From positions 8,308,001 through 8,372,000 of the forward strand of contig NZ_CP028369.1 of assembly GCF_003032475.1 (NCBI RefSeq): a stretch of 64,000 bases of DNA. The letters are read 5' to 3'. The DNA is from Streptomyces sp. P3 (GTDB lineage: Bacteria; Actinomycetota; Actinomycetes; Streptomycetales; Streptomycetaceae). Of this stretch, positions 52,984 through 63,000 are shown piece after piece. A program made the position numbers and the translations under genes. The notes under the pieces are model-generated. The model was not told where the DNA came from. It worked only from the letters and a program-made list of their open reading frames with translations, and searched no databases. Position 1 is the first letter of the stretch. Each line of letters opens with the position of its first letter.

Positions 52984-53007
52984 AGAAGGACCCCTTCTTT
53001 CTACTGG

Positions 53008-53248
53008 TCAGCGGCGAGGGGACGGCGGATGGGTCGTAGTACGACGGGCTGGTCTCAAGGGGGCGGGTCCGCCGGGGAGGGCTGGGCGAACGTCGGGGCC
53101 GGGCATGCTGTCGCTTCCGTCGTCCCGTTTGGTGAATCCGGCCTGGTCCAAGGCGGTGTTGGCCCACTGCTACTGCTTGGGCGATGGCGGCCGGGGCAGC
53201 GGCGCGGTTGTAGGCGAGCCGGATCTCGGCAAGAGGGTTCGGGGGCAT
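53008..53248 (-). pseudogene. small island gene with a frameshift
   Basis: ATG 53248 opens PPNPLAEIRLAYNRAAAPAA, then IAQAVA. The continuation WANTALDQAGFTKRDDGSDS and a proline-rich tail lie one base out of frame and stop at 53008. The join is near 53165. Another AGF-type short protein, related in style to its neighbours. Confidence 0.55.
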
Positions 53249-53269
53249 CCCGGGGTCTGCTGGTGTCGT

Positions 53270-53803
53270 TCAGTGGCGGTTCGGCTGCCGTGACTGGGCG
53301 GCGGCAGCTGGCTGGGTCCGTGGGCCGGTCGCGCGCGGGGTGGACGGCCCAGACGGTGCCGGGGTGGAGGTCGCGCGCAGGGCGGCGGAGGTATGGCGCA
53401 GGCGTGCGCGGGCCGCGACGTACTTCTCGGCGGTCATGATCCGCAGGACTTCGGGGTCGTTGCGCAGAGGCGAGTGGGCGAGATCCTCCACGGCCTCGCG
53501 CTGGAAGCCGGTCGTGGCGTAGGTCAGGGCTTCGGCGAGTGTGTCCAGAACTCGCGTGATACCGGCGGCGGCCCGGGCGAGCTGGACCAGGGCGACGCGT
53601 TCGGGCGGGTAGACCGTCTGCGGTGTGGTGAACCGTTCCTGCGCGTGTTCGATGGTGTGCTGCAGATGGTGGGCCAGCACGCCGATGTCGTCGGTGAGCG
53701 TGATCAGGTTGACGGCTTCGGGGCTGGTGGGGAATGAGGCGGCCAGTTCCTCCAGACGCCTGGCCAGGTAGTCGAATGTGGCCGGAGTGACGGAGGAAGA
53801 CAT
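53270..53803 (-). CDS. helical island protein
   Basis: A 177-residue protein starting at ATG 53803. It is helical throughout (YLARRLEELAASFPTSPEAV, ALVQLARAAAGITRVLDTLA) with an arginine- and alanine-rich end. It overlaps the glycosyltransferase stop. The function is unknown. Confidence 0.7.
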   Translation of the reverse strand: MSSSVTPATFDYLARRLEELAASFPTSPEAVNLITLTDDIGVLAHHLQHTIEHAQERFTTPQTVYPPERVALVQLARAAAGITRVLDTLAEALTYATTGFQREAVEDLAHSPLRNDPEVLRIMTAEKYVAARARLRHTSAALRATSTPAPSGPSTPRATGPRTQPAAAAQSRQPNRH

Positions 53804-54576
53804 CAGACCACCCCGGCCGCAGCGCTTGTCTCCCGGGCGCGGAGGGCGGCTCGCAGGCTGCGTCCGTAGTTCCACGCATGCCGCCGAGCCTCCGGCTCCA
53901 GGACGTCATAGGCGTCCTGGCGGGTCATCTGGCCAGGGTGTTTGCGGTACCGGTAGACCGGCAGGGGAAGCAGGATCCCGGGGGCGAGGCTGGTGACGCC
54001 GAGGGCGGCGCAGTAGTCCTCGCCCTGGACGAGCCCGCCCATCGGGGCGGCGCGCACCAGGTCGGTGCGGGCGAGGATGGTGGTCGGCCCGATGGGGATG
54101 GTGTCCGCCGGCGACTTCCAGTACGTCCACACGTCGCCAGCCTCGTGCCGGCCGGGCGGGGCGGGGCAGCGCCACAGGGTGGTCGAGCCATCGGGGTGCA
54201 GGTCCTCGCTCCATCCCGCACACCAGCCGACCCCCGTCGATTTCAGGATGTTCAGCCGCACAGCCATGGCGTCGTCGGTGAACTCATCATCGTCATCTGC
54301 CCAGTTGGTGTACTGGGTGCGGACATGGGCGAGGGCCAGGTTCCGGGCGCAGGCGGTGCCGACCGGGCGCGGCAGAGCAAGCGTGCGGACGCGGGAGTCC
54401 TGCGCGAGCGGGTCGGGCAGGCGGTCCGGCGAGGCACCGTCGAGCGCGATCACGGCCTCCCACGGCACGGACTGCCGGGTGAGGCTGGCGTGCATGGCGG
54501 TCAGGTAGTCGAGCCGGTCTTCGCGCAGGCGGCTGGCGATGACGACGGTGATCAGGGGCAGGGTGTGCGAGGGCAG
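53803..54576 (-). CDS. family 2 glycosyltransferase-like protein
   Basis: A GT-A-type transferase of about 257 residues. ITVVIASRLREDRLDYL opens the Rossmann-like fold, VGTACARNLALAHV is the usual GT2 segment, and NWADDDDEF carries the acidic metal/nucleotide-sugar motif. The likely start is CTG 54576, 7 nt after GGAG, because the upstream gene stops at 54603 and no ATG or GTG is available. The acceptor is unknown; surface or element-encoded modification is possible. Confidence 0.72.
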   Translation of the reverse strand: MPSHTLPLITVVIASRLREDRLDYLTAMHASLTRQSVPWEAVIALDGASPDRLPDPLAQDSRVRTLALPRPVGTACARNLALAHVRTQYTNWADDDDEFTDDAMAVRLNILKSTGVGWCAGWSEDLHPDGSTTLWRCPAPPGRHEAGDVWTYWKSPADTIPIGPTTILARTDLVRAAPMGGLVQGEDYCAALGVTSLAPGILLPLPVYRYRKHPGQMTRQDAYDVLEPEARRHAWNYGRSLRAALRARETSAAAGVV

Positions 54577-54602
54577 GGGAGGCTCCGGGAAGCGAGAGTG
54601 AA

Positions 54603-55193
54603 CTAGCGGCGCGTGGCGGGACGCGGGGCGTGGGCCTTCGCCGGGGATGCAGCGGGAGCGCCCGGGGGCGGCGTGCTGCGCGATGCCCGGGTAACCGGTG
54701 CGGGGTCGAGGGAGGACCAGGCCGCCGGGTGGTCGTTGAAGGCGGTGCGCGGGTCGGTGGCCCAGTCCACGACCGGGCCGATGTCCTCGTGGAGGAGGCT
54801 GATCACCTCGATGCCCTCCGTGTGCAGGATGTACCCCCACTGCATGTCCTGCCCGTCTGCGGTCTCGTCGGTGACCGACATGCGCCGCGGCGGGGAGCCG
54901 TCCGGGGTGATCAGGCGGTCGAGGGTGCGGCTGGGCCACTGCTCGCCGCCGGTCAGCGCAGCCACGAGCGAGGGCGGGGCGCCGTCGAGGAGGTCGGTGC
55001 CCAGTTCGTCCCAGCCGACGGCGACGTCGTCGATGAGGTGACGGGACATGGCTTCCACATCGCGTCCGAACTTGTACTGGTAGGCGGCCAGGAGCAGCGG
55101 CAGGTGGTGGCTGGGTACGCCGTCGAGCTGGACGTGGATGCCACTGTAACCCGTGCCGGTGGTGGGGCGGGCGATGAAGGAACGTGTGGACAG
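54603..55193 (-). CDS. island protein, probable CTG start
   Basis: Coding sequence reaches well upstream of the GTG at 55058: STRSFIARPTTGTGYSGIHV and LPLLLAAYQYKFGRDVEAMS are in frame. The start with the best ribosome site (GGAG, 6 nt before) is CTG 55193, giving 196 residues. HLIDDVAVGWDELGTDLLDG is a striking conserved-looking block. The function is unknown. Confidence 0.65.
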   Translation of the reverse strand: MSTRSFIARPTTGTGYSGIHVQLDGVPSHHLPLLLAAYQYKFGRDVEAMSRHLIDDVAVGWDELGTDLLDGAPPSLVAALTGGEQWPSRTLDRLITPDGSPPRRMSVTDETADGQDMQWGYILHTEGIEVISLLHEDIGPVVDWATDPRTAFNDHPAAWSSLDPAPVTRASRSTPPPGAPAASPAKAHAPRPATRR

Positions 55194-55286
55194 GGAGTTC
55201 TCCGGATCGAGCAGGGAAGCGGGGACGGCGGGCGGCCATCAGGGGCGCGCGGCCCGTCAGGGGTGGTGCGCTTTCACGCGGTCCGG

Positions 55287-56137
55287 TCAGGAGGCGACCG
55301 GGGGGCCGGAGGCGTCGGTGCGGGCGCAGGTGTAGCCGATCAGTCGGGACGGCTCGGCCTTCGCGGGGACGGTGGCGGCGTCGTTGCACACGAACGTGTA
55401 CGTGATGGACGTGCGGGGCACGTCGTGGAGCCACGCCCGGTCGTCCTTGCCGGGGTTGATCTGCAGGCCGGAGTGCGCGACGGCGTCGGTCTGGGTGTGC
55501 GTGTGGGAGAAGAGGATCAACGCGCCGCCGTCGGTGGTCCTGAGGGCGTAGGCGTCCGTGTAGCGGTTGGCGGCGCCGGCGAAGACGGTGGTGCCCTGGT
55601 TCCCGTAGCGGGTGCCGGTCTTGTCGTGAACCTCGATCTGCCGCTTGCTTGCCTTGGTCGGCGCGAAGACCTTCGTCCCGGTGTCCGTGCCTCCGGTGGC
55701 GAAGTTGTCGAGCACGGCTGTGCGTAGCAGGTCGGCGTCCGCTGCCAGCCGCTTGGTGCCGACGGCGGGAACGGCCGTCGCGTACCCGTCCCGGTCAAGG
55801 GCGATGTCCGGCCGCTTCTGGCTGTCCAGGTCGACGACGGAGACCATCTCCCAGCGCTTGTGCTGGGGGCGTTCGGCGAACACTGCCAGACGCGAGGGCG
55901 CCTTGCCCTTCTGATCCGAGAGCGCGGCGGCGAACCAGCGGTCCTGCCCCGCTTCCAGGCGCGGGATGTACAGTTCGGCGTTTGCCGAGTCGTAGGACCA
56001 CGGCTTGTACGGCTTGCGGTCCGCTGCGGGAAGCCCTTCGGTCTCGTGTAGGGCCGCAATTGGAATGTCCCGTTCCGTCGTGACGACCTGCGTGTTCTCG
56101 CGTTGTCTAATTCGGTTGGCCCGGCATTCTGTCTCAC
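55287..56137 (-). pseudogene. DUF8094-like gene with a frameshift
   Basis: The C-terminal two thirds is clear coding sequence: DRWFAAALSDQKGKAPSRLA, RWEMVSVVDLDSQKRPDIAL, FAPTKASKRQIEVHDKTG and LILFSHTHTQTDAV. This looks like DUF8094 lipoproteins as I recall them. The only good start, GTG 56137 with AAGGA upstream, is in another frame (RQNAGPTELDNART), so a frameshift lies near 56095. The usual signal peptide is not seen. Confidence 0.55.
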
Positions 56138-56196
56138 GATCTTGTCCTTTTCGCTGTCCGGCCCACCGCGCGGAGGTTCCGTGTGTCTCTGGTGAG

Positions 56197-56550
56197 TCAG
56201 AGAGCTGTGCCGAGAGGGACCCGCGTCACCGTTTCCCAGGTGATCGTCTTGGCCTGCGGGTCCGCAGCGACGTCGACGAGGTGCACCGCGTTGATGTGCA
56301 GCGGGGCATGGCCCGATCGGACTCGTCGGAGGAGGCGTTGCGCGGCGCCGGAGTCCGCCTCGGCATAGGCGTAGGCCGTGGTCAGATGCTGAATCCCGAC
56401 GTACTGGCAGGCGCCATCGCCGAGCGTGGCGCGGGTGCCGTTCCGGGCCGCAGTGTGCAGGTCCGCGATCTGGTGATCGGGGTGGGTGTCTGCGATGGCG
56501 CTGCTGGCGTAGCTGAGTACGGATCTGATCATGACGGTGAACGGCGCCAT
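56197..56550 (-). CDS. protein of unknown function
   Basis: A 117-residue frame from ATG 56550 (MIRSVLSYASSAIADTHPDH, RNGTRATLGDGACQYVG, QHLTTAYAYAEADSGAAQRL). Coding-like sequence continues upstream of the ATG (DQAERDKLAAEVTRRVAT), so the true start is uncertain and may lie inside the adjoining resolvase remnant. No family is recognised. Confidence 0.5.
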   Translation of the reverse strand: MAPFTVMIRSVLSYASSAIADTHPDHQIADLHTAARNGTRATLGDGACQYVGIQHLTTAYAYAEADSGAAQRLLRRVRSGHAPLHINAVHLVDVAADPQAKTITWETVTRVPLGTAL

Positions 56551-56606
56551 GGTGGCAACGCGGCGGGTGACCTCGGCGGCGAGTTTGTCTCGCTCGGCTT
56601 GGTCGA

Positions 56607-56813
56607 TCAGGTGGGCGGGTCTGCTGATCTGATGACGAGCCGGGCGGCGATGTCACACAGGCTCATCTTCTGCTCCCGTAGGTGGAGGGCCATGGAAAGC
56701 ATGTGGTCGTCGGTGACGCCCACGCCGCCGATGGTCTTGCCGCGCTTGCGGGCGGACTAGTGGCCTTCGAGGGTGCGGTCGCAGATGTACTCGCGTTCCA
56801 TGCCGGAGAGGGG
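56607..56813 (-). pseudogene. C-terminal remnant of a serine recombinase (resolvase)
   Basis: The minus strand reads MEREYICDRTLEGH, a TAG stop, then SARKRGKTIGGVGVTDDHML and LREQKMSLCDIAARLVI. This is the end of the catalytic domain plus the helix-turn-helix of a resolvase/invertase. The N-terminal catalytic part is missing. It lies at the right side of the island and may mark an old transposon end. Confidence 0.68.
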
Positions 56814-57058
56814 AGGTCAGTCAACCCTCCAGCACCCCGCAGACGAACCACCCCCGATGAGCGTCAGCGTTTCATGACGATTTCTTTGCGATGCTTTAGG
56901 CAAACCATGTCGTTTATCACAAACTGATAGGGCGTCAGGATGTCTAATTCGCCCGCCATTGTCCCGTTATTGATCTTACTTGGGAAGATAGGTTCCCTGA
57001 GGCGCATGTAATGCGTCACAGATCACGCTGCCGTCTCGCGGCAGTAAGGGGGAAATGC
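56814..57058. promoter_or_regulatory. upstream region of the Rhs gene
   Basis: About 245 nt, visibly richer in A/T (around 56870-56995) than the rest of the window. It should contain the Rhs promoter. I see no -35/-10 pair with good spacing. Confidence 0.4.
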
Positions 57059-60000
57059 GTGAATACCCGCAGACCCATGCCTGCTTGGGGTAGAAGCAGG
57101 CGCACATGGTCCAGAGGGGGCAGAGGGGTGCGCCGAATATCGGTCAGTCTCGCTCTCATCATGTCGGTGTCGGTCCTGGGCGCCGAGGGCGCGCTCGCCG
57201 CACCGGCGGCAGTCCCGAAGGCAGACCAGAAGCCGGCCAAGGCCGCACCCGCATCGGCGGCGGACATTGTTTCCGCTCGCGTGGCCGCCCGGCTGAACGG
57301 CAAGCGCGTAGAGGCGTTGTCCGAGCGCACCGATACCTCGACGACCTGGGTCAATCCCAACGGCAGCCTCACCACTGAACTGTCCGCTGGGCCTGTGCGC
57401 TTCCGGGACGGGGAAACCGACGACTGGCGCGATGTCGACCTTTCTTTGGTCAGTAACGTGGACGGGTCCGTCGAGCCCAAGGCCCACCCGCACGGGCTCG
57501 AACTCGCCAAGCCCGGCGGCCAGAAACTCACCGCCGTGGCGCAGAACGAAAAGGCCGCGCCCCGCGACCTCGTCAGTCTCGGTGAGGGCGATCAGAAGAT
57601 CACGCTTCAGTGGAAGGGCGGCCTCCCGAAGCCGAAGCTCAACGGCACACGTGCCACGTACGAGAACGCCGTTCCGCAGGGGGACGTCGTCGTCGAGGCG
57701 ACCCGCACTGGCTTCGAGCAGTATGTCGAGATCAAGCAGCGCCCGACCGTCGAGGGCTACGCTTACACGCTGCCGCTCAAGGCCAAGGGCTTGAAGGTCA
57801 AGCAGCAGAAGGACGGCAGCCTGCTCTTCATCGACAAGCGGAACAAGTCGCGGGCGGTCATGCCCGCTCCGGTGATGTGGGACGCTGCCGTGGATCCGGT
57901 TTCGGGCGAGCACACCCACCGTGTCAAGGCGGGGATGAAGGTTGTCCAGCACAAGGACACGGTCGATCTGGTGATCACGCCGGACGCGAAGTTTCTCGCG
58001 GATCCGGCCACCAAGTACCCCGTGACGGTCGACCCGTCGACGTCCTCGCTGAGCAACGTCTTCGACACCTACGTCCAGCAGGGTGAGACGGTCGACTGGT
58101 CCAACGATGTCGAGCTCGACCTCGGCAACCCGGGTACGACCAACGCTGACGGCACTCCGCGGACTGCCCGTTCCTTCGTCAGCTGGAACACCGCGCCGAT
58201 CTCCGATGCGCTGGTCTCCAGCGCGAAGCTGAGCCTGTGGAACTTCCACTCCGGCAACACCACGTGTGCCGCCCAGTCCTGGGAGGTTTGGTCGGCCGGC
58301 GCCGCCTCGACGTCGTCGCGCTGGACCGCGCAGCCCGCGTGGACGGCGAAGAAGGCCACCTCCACCGAGACCAACGGCAACCCGTCGTGCACCTCGGCGC
58401 CGGACGGCTGGGTCAATGCCGATGTCACCACACTGGTCCAGGAGTGGGCCTCGGCGAAGGCCACCCGCGGCCACATGGGCTTGCGAGCCACCAGCGAGAC
58501 GGTGACCGCGCAGTGGAAGCGGGTCAACTCCGCCAACGCCGCGTCGAACCCGCCGAAGATGGTCGTCACTTACAACTACCGTCCGCGCACCGGTACCAAG
58601 CAAGAGGCCGGCCCGCCGTACTTCTCCTACGGTGGCGCGTACACGGTCGACACGGTGAGGCCGATTCTTCGCGACACCTTCGTCGACGCCAACGGCGACA
58701 AGGTCAATGGCACCTTCCAGATCTTCGATTCCGCGACGGACACCCAGGTGGGCAACGTCCTCGTGTCGCCGTATGTGCCCTCGGGCCAAATCGCATCAGT
58801 GACCGTGCCCGCAGGCGTACTGACGAACGGCAAGACGTACAAGTTCCGGACGAACCCGTACGACGGCACGCACTACAACACCGGCTGGTCGGCGTGGAAG
58901 ACCTTCACGGTCGACACGACTGCTCCGGCCGCTCCGGTGAAGATCGTCTCCACCGACTACCCCGTTGACAAGTGGGTCAAGGGCGCGGGGCAGGCGGGCA
59001 CCTTCACGGTGACGCCACCCGCCGCGGATCACAACTCACTCGAGTGGTCCCTTGACGGCCTGACCTGGACCAATGTCACCACCAACGGTTCCACTGCTGA
59101 CAAGGGCATCTCCATCGCCCCGCCGCGGGACGGCAACCACACGCTCCAAGTCCGCGCTGTGGACAAGGCTGACAACAAGTCCGCCGTCACGGAGTACGCG
59201 TTCCACGCGGGTCCGGGCGGCTTCGTCCAGCCCCGCGAGGGTGAGCGCACCGCCCGCCGTCTGCCGCTGGTCGCTGAGGCCGACGCCGCCAAATACAACT
59301 CCGTGTCGTTCTCCTGGCGCCGCTCCGAGGCCGACACATGGGTGAAGATCCCGGTCGCCGATGTCACCAAGGCCGACCAGGCGCTCACCGCATGGCCTGT
59401 GCCCTTGGCCGCCGGAAAGAACGACGCCCTGGTCTGGAACGCCACGAGCACCGTGGACCCGGACGGAAGCGTCCAGATCAAGGCCGACTTCACCGGGCCG
59501 AACAGCGCCGCCGGCAGCACCGAGGCGCTGTCCGTCGTCGTCAACCGCAACGGGGATGACGCGGCCGGCACCGACATCGGACCCGGCTCGCTGAATCTAC
59601 TCACCGGCGACTTCACCGTCTCCGCGAGCGACGCCTCCTACTTCGGCCTGGCCGCCGCACGTACCGCGTCCTCGCGGGACCCGCAGGCCGCAGCGAAGCT
59701 GGCGGGAGCTGAGGGCGGCCAGTCGGCGATCTTCGGCAAGGAGTGGCTCTATGGCGCCGCCTCCAGCCAGGTGAGTTCCCCGTACGGCGGTCTGGTCAAG
59801 ACCTCCGCCACCTCGCTCAGCGTCACGTCCATCGCGGACGACACGCAGTACCATTTCACCGCGAACAAGGATAAAACTGGCTGGGTCCCCGAGGCATGGC
59901 TCTCCGACTACACGCTGACGGGCAGTTTCACCGGGAACTTCACGCTCAGGGACAACGAGGGCAAGGTCACGACGTTCGTTCCGGTCGAGACGACCTCGCC

Positions 60001-63000
60001 GAGCCATTGGCGTGCGTCGACGACCTACATGGACGGACTCGGGAACTCGACCACGACGACCGTTACCGAGACCGTGACGGTCGGCGAGAGCAGCTTCATC
60101 CGGCCGAAGAAGATCATCGCGCCGACCCCGGCCGCAACGGCTGCGGCCTGTGAGGCGAACTCCGCCACGCAGGGCTGCCGGGTCCTGGAGTTCGTGTACG
60201 CCACGGCCACCACGGCAACCGGCACCGCGTCGAGCGCCGACTTCGGCGACTACGCGGGACAGGTCCGTGAGATCAAACTCTGGTCCACGACCCCCGGTGC
60301 CGCCGCGGCCACGGCCATCGCTGTGTCCACTTACCGTTACGACTCACAAGGTCGGCTGCGCCAGCAGTGGGACCCGCGGCTGTCCCAGCAGTCCCAGACC
60401 GCATACGCGTACGACAGCGTCGGCCGCGTCGTGACCTACCAGTCCAAGGGCGAGAAGCCCTGGTCGCTCGCCTACGGCACGGCGGGGGGATCGGGGGCAG
60501 GTGACGGCATGCTCCTCAACGCCCGCCGTACCGGCCTCGCGGCCGGCACCATCGACACGGAGCAGGGTGAGTCGGTCACCACGGTGGTCTACGATGTGCC
60601 GCTCACCGGGGCGTCCGCTCCATACAAGATGGGCGCGAGCGATGTGAAGGCGTGGGGGCAAACCAACCTCCCGAGTGACGCGACCGCGGTCTTCCCTGCC
60701 GACTCCCGGCCCGCTTCCAACTCTGGCGCGTCTCTGGCCGCCGACGCCTACAAGCGCGCGACGGTCCACTACATCGGCGTCTCCGGACAGCCGGTGAACT
60801 CGGCCGCGCCCAGCGGCAGCATCACCACCACCGAGTACGACCGCTTCGGCAACACGGTGCGGGAGATCTCTGCCGCGAACCGCGCCGTGGCCCTCGGTAT
60901 CTCGGCTTCCGACAAGGCCATGCTGGCCAACCTCGGCATCGACGGCCTGTCGACGGCCGAGCGTGCCGAGTTGCTCTCCATCCGGTCGGTGTACAGCGCC
61001 GACGGATCCGTGGAGCTGGAGGAGCTCAGTCCGCTCCAGCGGGTGGAACTCACGTCGGATCTCAAGTCGGGTTCCACCACGCTGGTGGCCGCGGGGACCT
61101 CGGTCACCGCTCGTCCGTGGGTGATCAACACCTACGACGAGGGCCGCCCGACCGATGGCTCCGCCCAGGTGGAAGGACAGGTCACCACGGTCACCTCGGG
61201 TGCCCAGGTGCGCGAGTACCCGGCCATCCAGGGCGAGACGCGCTCGACCAGGACGACGCTCGACTGGACCAAGGGCTTGCCCCTGACGTCCGTCGTGGAC
61301 CCCTCGGGTCTCGCGCTCACCACGACCACGCAGTACGACACCCAGGGTCGGGTCAGCAAGCAGATCTTGCCCGGAGCCACCGCCTCCGAGGCCACCACCC
61401 GTGTTTCCGCCTACTGGTCGGCCACCGGCACCGGAACCTGCCAGGGGCGCCCTGAATGGGCGGATCTGCTCTGCTCCACCGGTCCCGGCGGTGCGATCAC
61501 CGGCGGCGGCTCGAACCCCTCGCAGCTGCCCGTCAGCACGTTCGAGTACGACAGGTATGGGAACGTGGCGAAGACCACGGAGACCGCTGGCGGCGTGACC
61601 CGCACGACCACCACGACGTACGACGCCGCGGGCCGACCGGACAACGTCAAGACGACGGGCGGCTTGGGCCAGGCGGTTCCCGAGGTCACCACCGAGTACG
61701 ACCCCGAGTCCGGCAAGATCGTCAAGAGCGTGTCGCCGACCGGCGGCACGATCATCCGGGCGTTCGACAAGCTCGGCCGTCAAATCTCTTACACGGACGC
61801 CGACGGTGGCAAGACCACCTCGGAATACGACCTGCTCGACCGGCCGCTCAAGGTCAGCGACAGTGTGCCGTCCTCGGTGACGTACACATACGACCACACC
61901 GCCGACCCGCGCGGCTTCGCGACCAGCATCACGGACTCTGTCGCGGGCACCTTCCGCGCCACGTATGACGTCGACGGCGCTCTGGACACCGAGAAGCTGC
62001 CGGGTGGCTACACCCTGCGGCAGACCCGTGATGCCAGCGGCACGGTGACTGACCGCACGTACACCCGGGACAGCGACGGCGTGACCCTCGTATCCGACAC
62101 GGTCACGCAGACCGTGAACGGCCAGGTAGCCCGCCACTCCGGCTGGTCGGACCAGGGTTACCAATACGACGCGGCGGGTCGACTCACCTCGGTCGTGGAC
62201 ACCGCGAACACCGTCTGCACCGTCCGCAACTACACCTTCGACAAACGGGCCAACCGGACCGCGCTGACCACCACGACTGGCCAGCCCGGTCTCGACTGCC
62301 CCACCACGGGAGGCACGACCACCACCCAGACGTACGACAGCGCCGACCGGCTGACCGACACGGGTTACGTCTACGACGCCTTCGGCCGGACCACCGCCCT
62401 CCCGGGCAGCGTGGCCGTCGGCTACTACGCCAACGACCTCGTCCGTCAGCAGACCGCGAACGGCACCCGCCAGACCTGGGAGCTCGACGCCCTCCACCGG
62501 CTCCGTTCCTCCACGGTCGAGACGGGCAGTGGCTCGACGTGGACACAGACCCAGTCCAAACTCAACCACTACGACAGCGACGGCGACAGCCCGCGCTGGA
62601 TCACCGAAGACGGTTCGGGCTCCGTGAGCCGCATCGTCGAATCTCTCGGCGGTTCCATCGGTGCGATCACCAGCAAGACCGGCGACACCGTCCTGCAACT
62701 GTCCAACATCCATGGAGACATAGCTCTCCAGTTGCCCCTGGACACCTCCAAGGCGCCCGTCGCACTCGACAACGACGAGTACGGCAACGCCCGGGCCGGC
62801 CAGGCTCAGACGCGCTACAACTGGCTTGGGGACAAGCAGCGTTCCAGTGAGACTCCGACTGGCACCGTCCTCATGGGTGCCCGGCTTTACAACCCTGCCA
62901 CGGGACGCTTCCTGTCGCTCGACCCCGTCTACGGCGGTAGCTCCAACGCGTACGAGTACTGCGCCGGCGACCCGGTGAACTGCACCGACCTGGACGGCCG

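Noticed and set aside
51344..53248. A 634-codon frame as one protein
   Set aside because: A good ATG at 52534 overlaps the upstream stop. The sequence before it is a shadow of two other genes.
56970..56994. TTGATC and TAGGTT as an Rhs promoter
   Set aside because: The spacing between the boxes is only 13 nt, too short for a standard sigma-70-type promoter.
60344..62713. A 789-codon minus-strand open frame
   Set aside because: It is the antisense shadow of the Rhs gene, rich in Arg/Gly/Val, with no ribosome site or recognisable domain.
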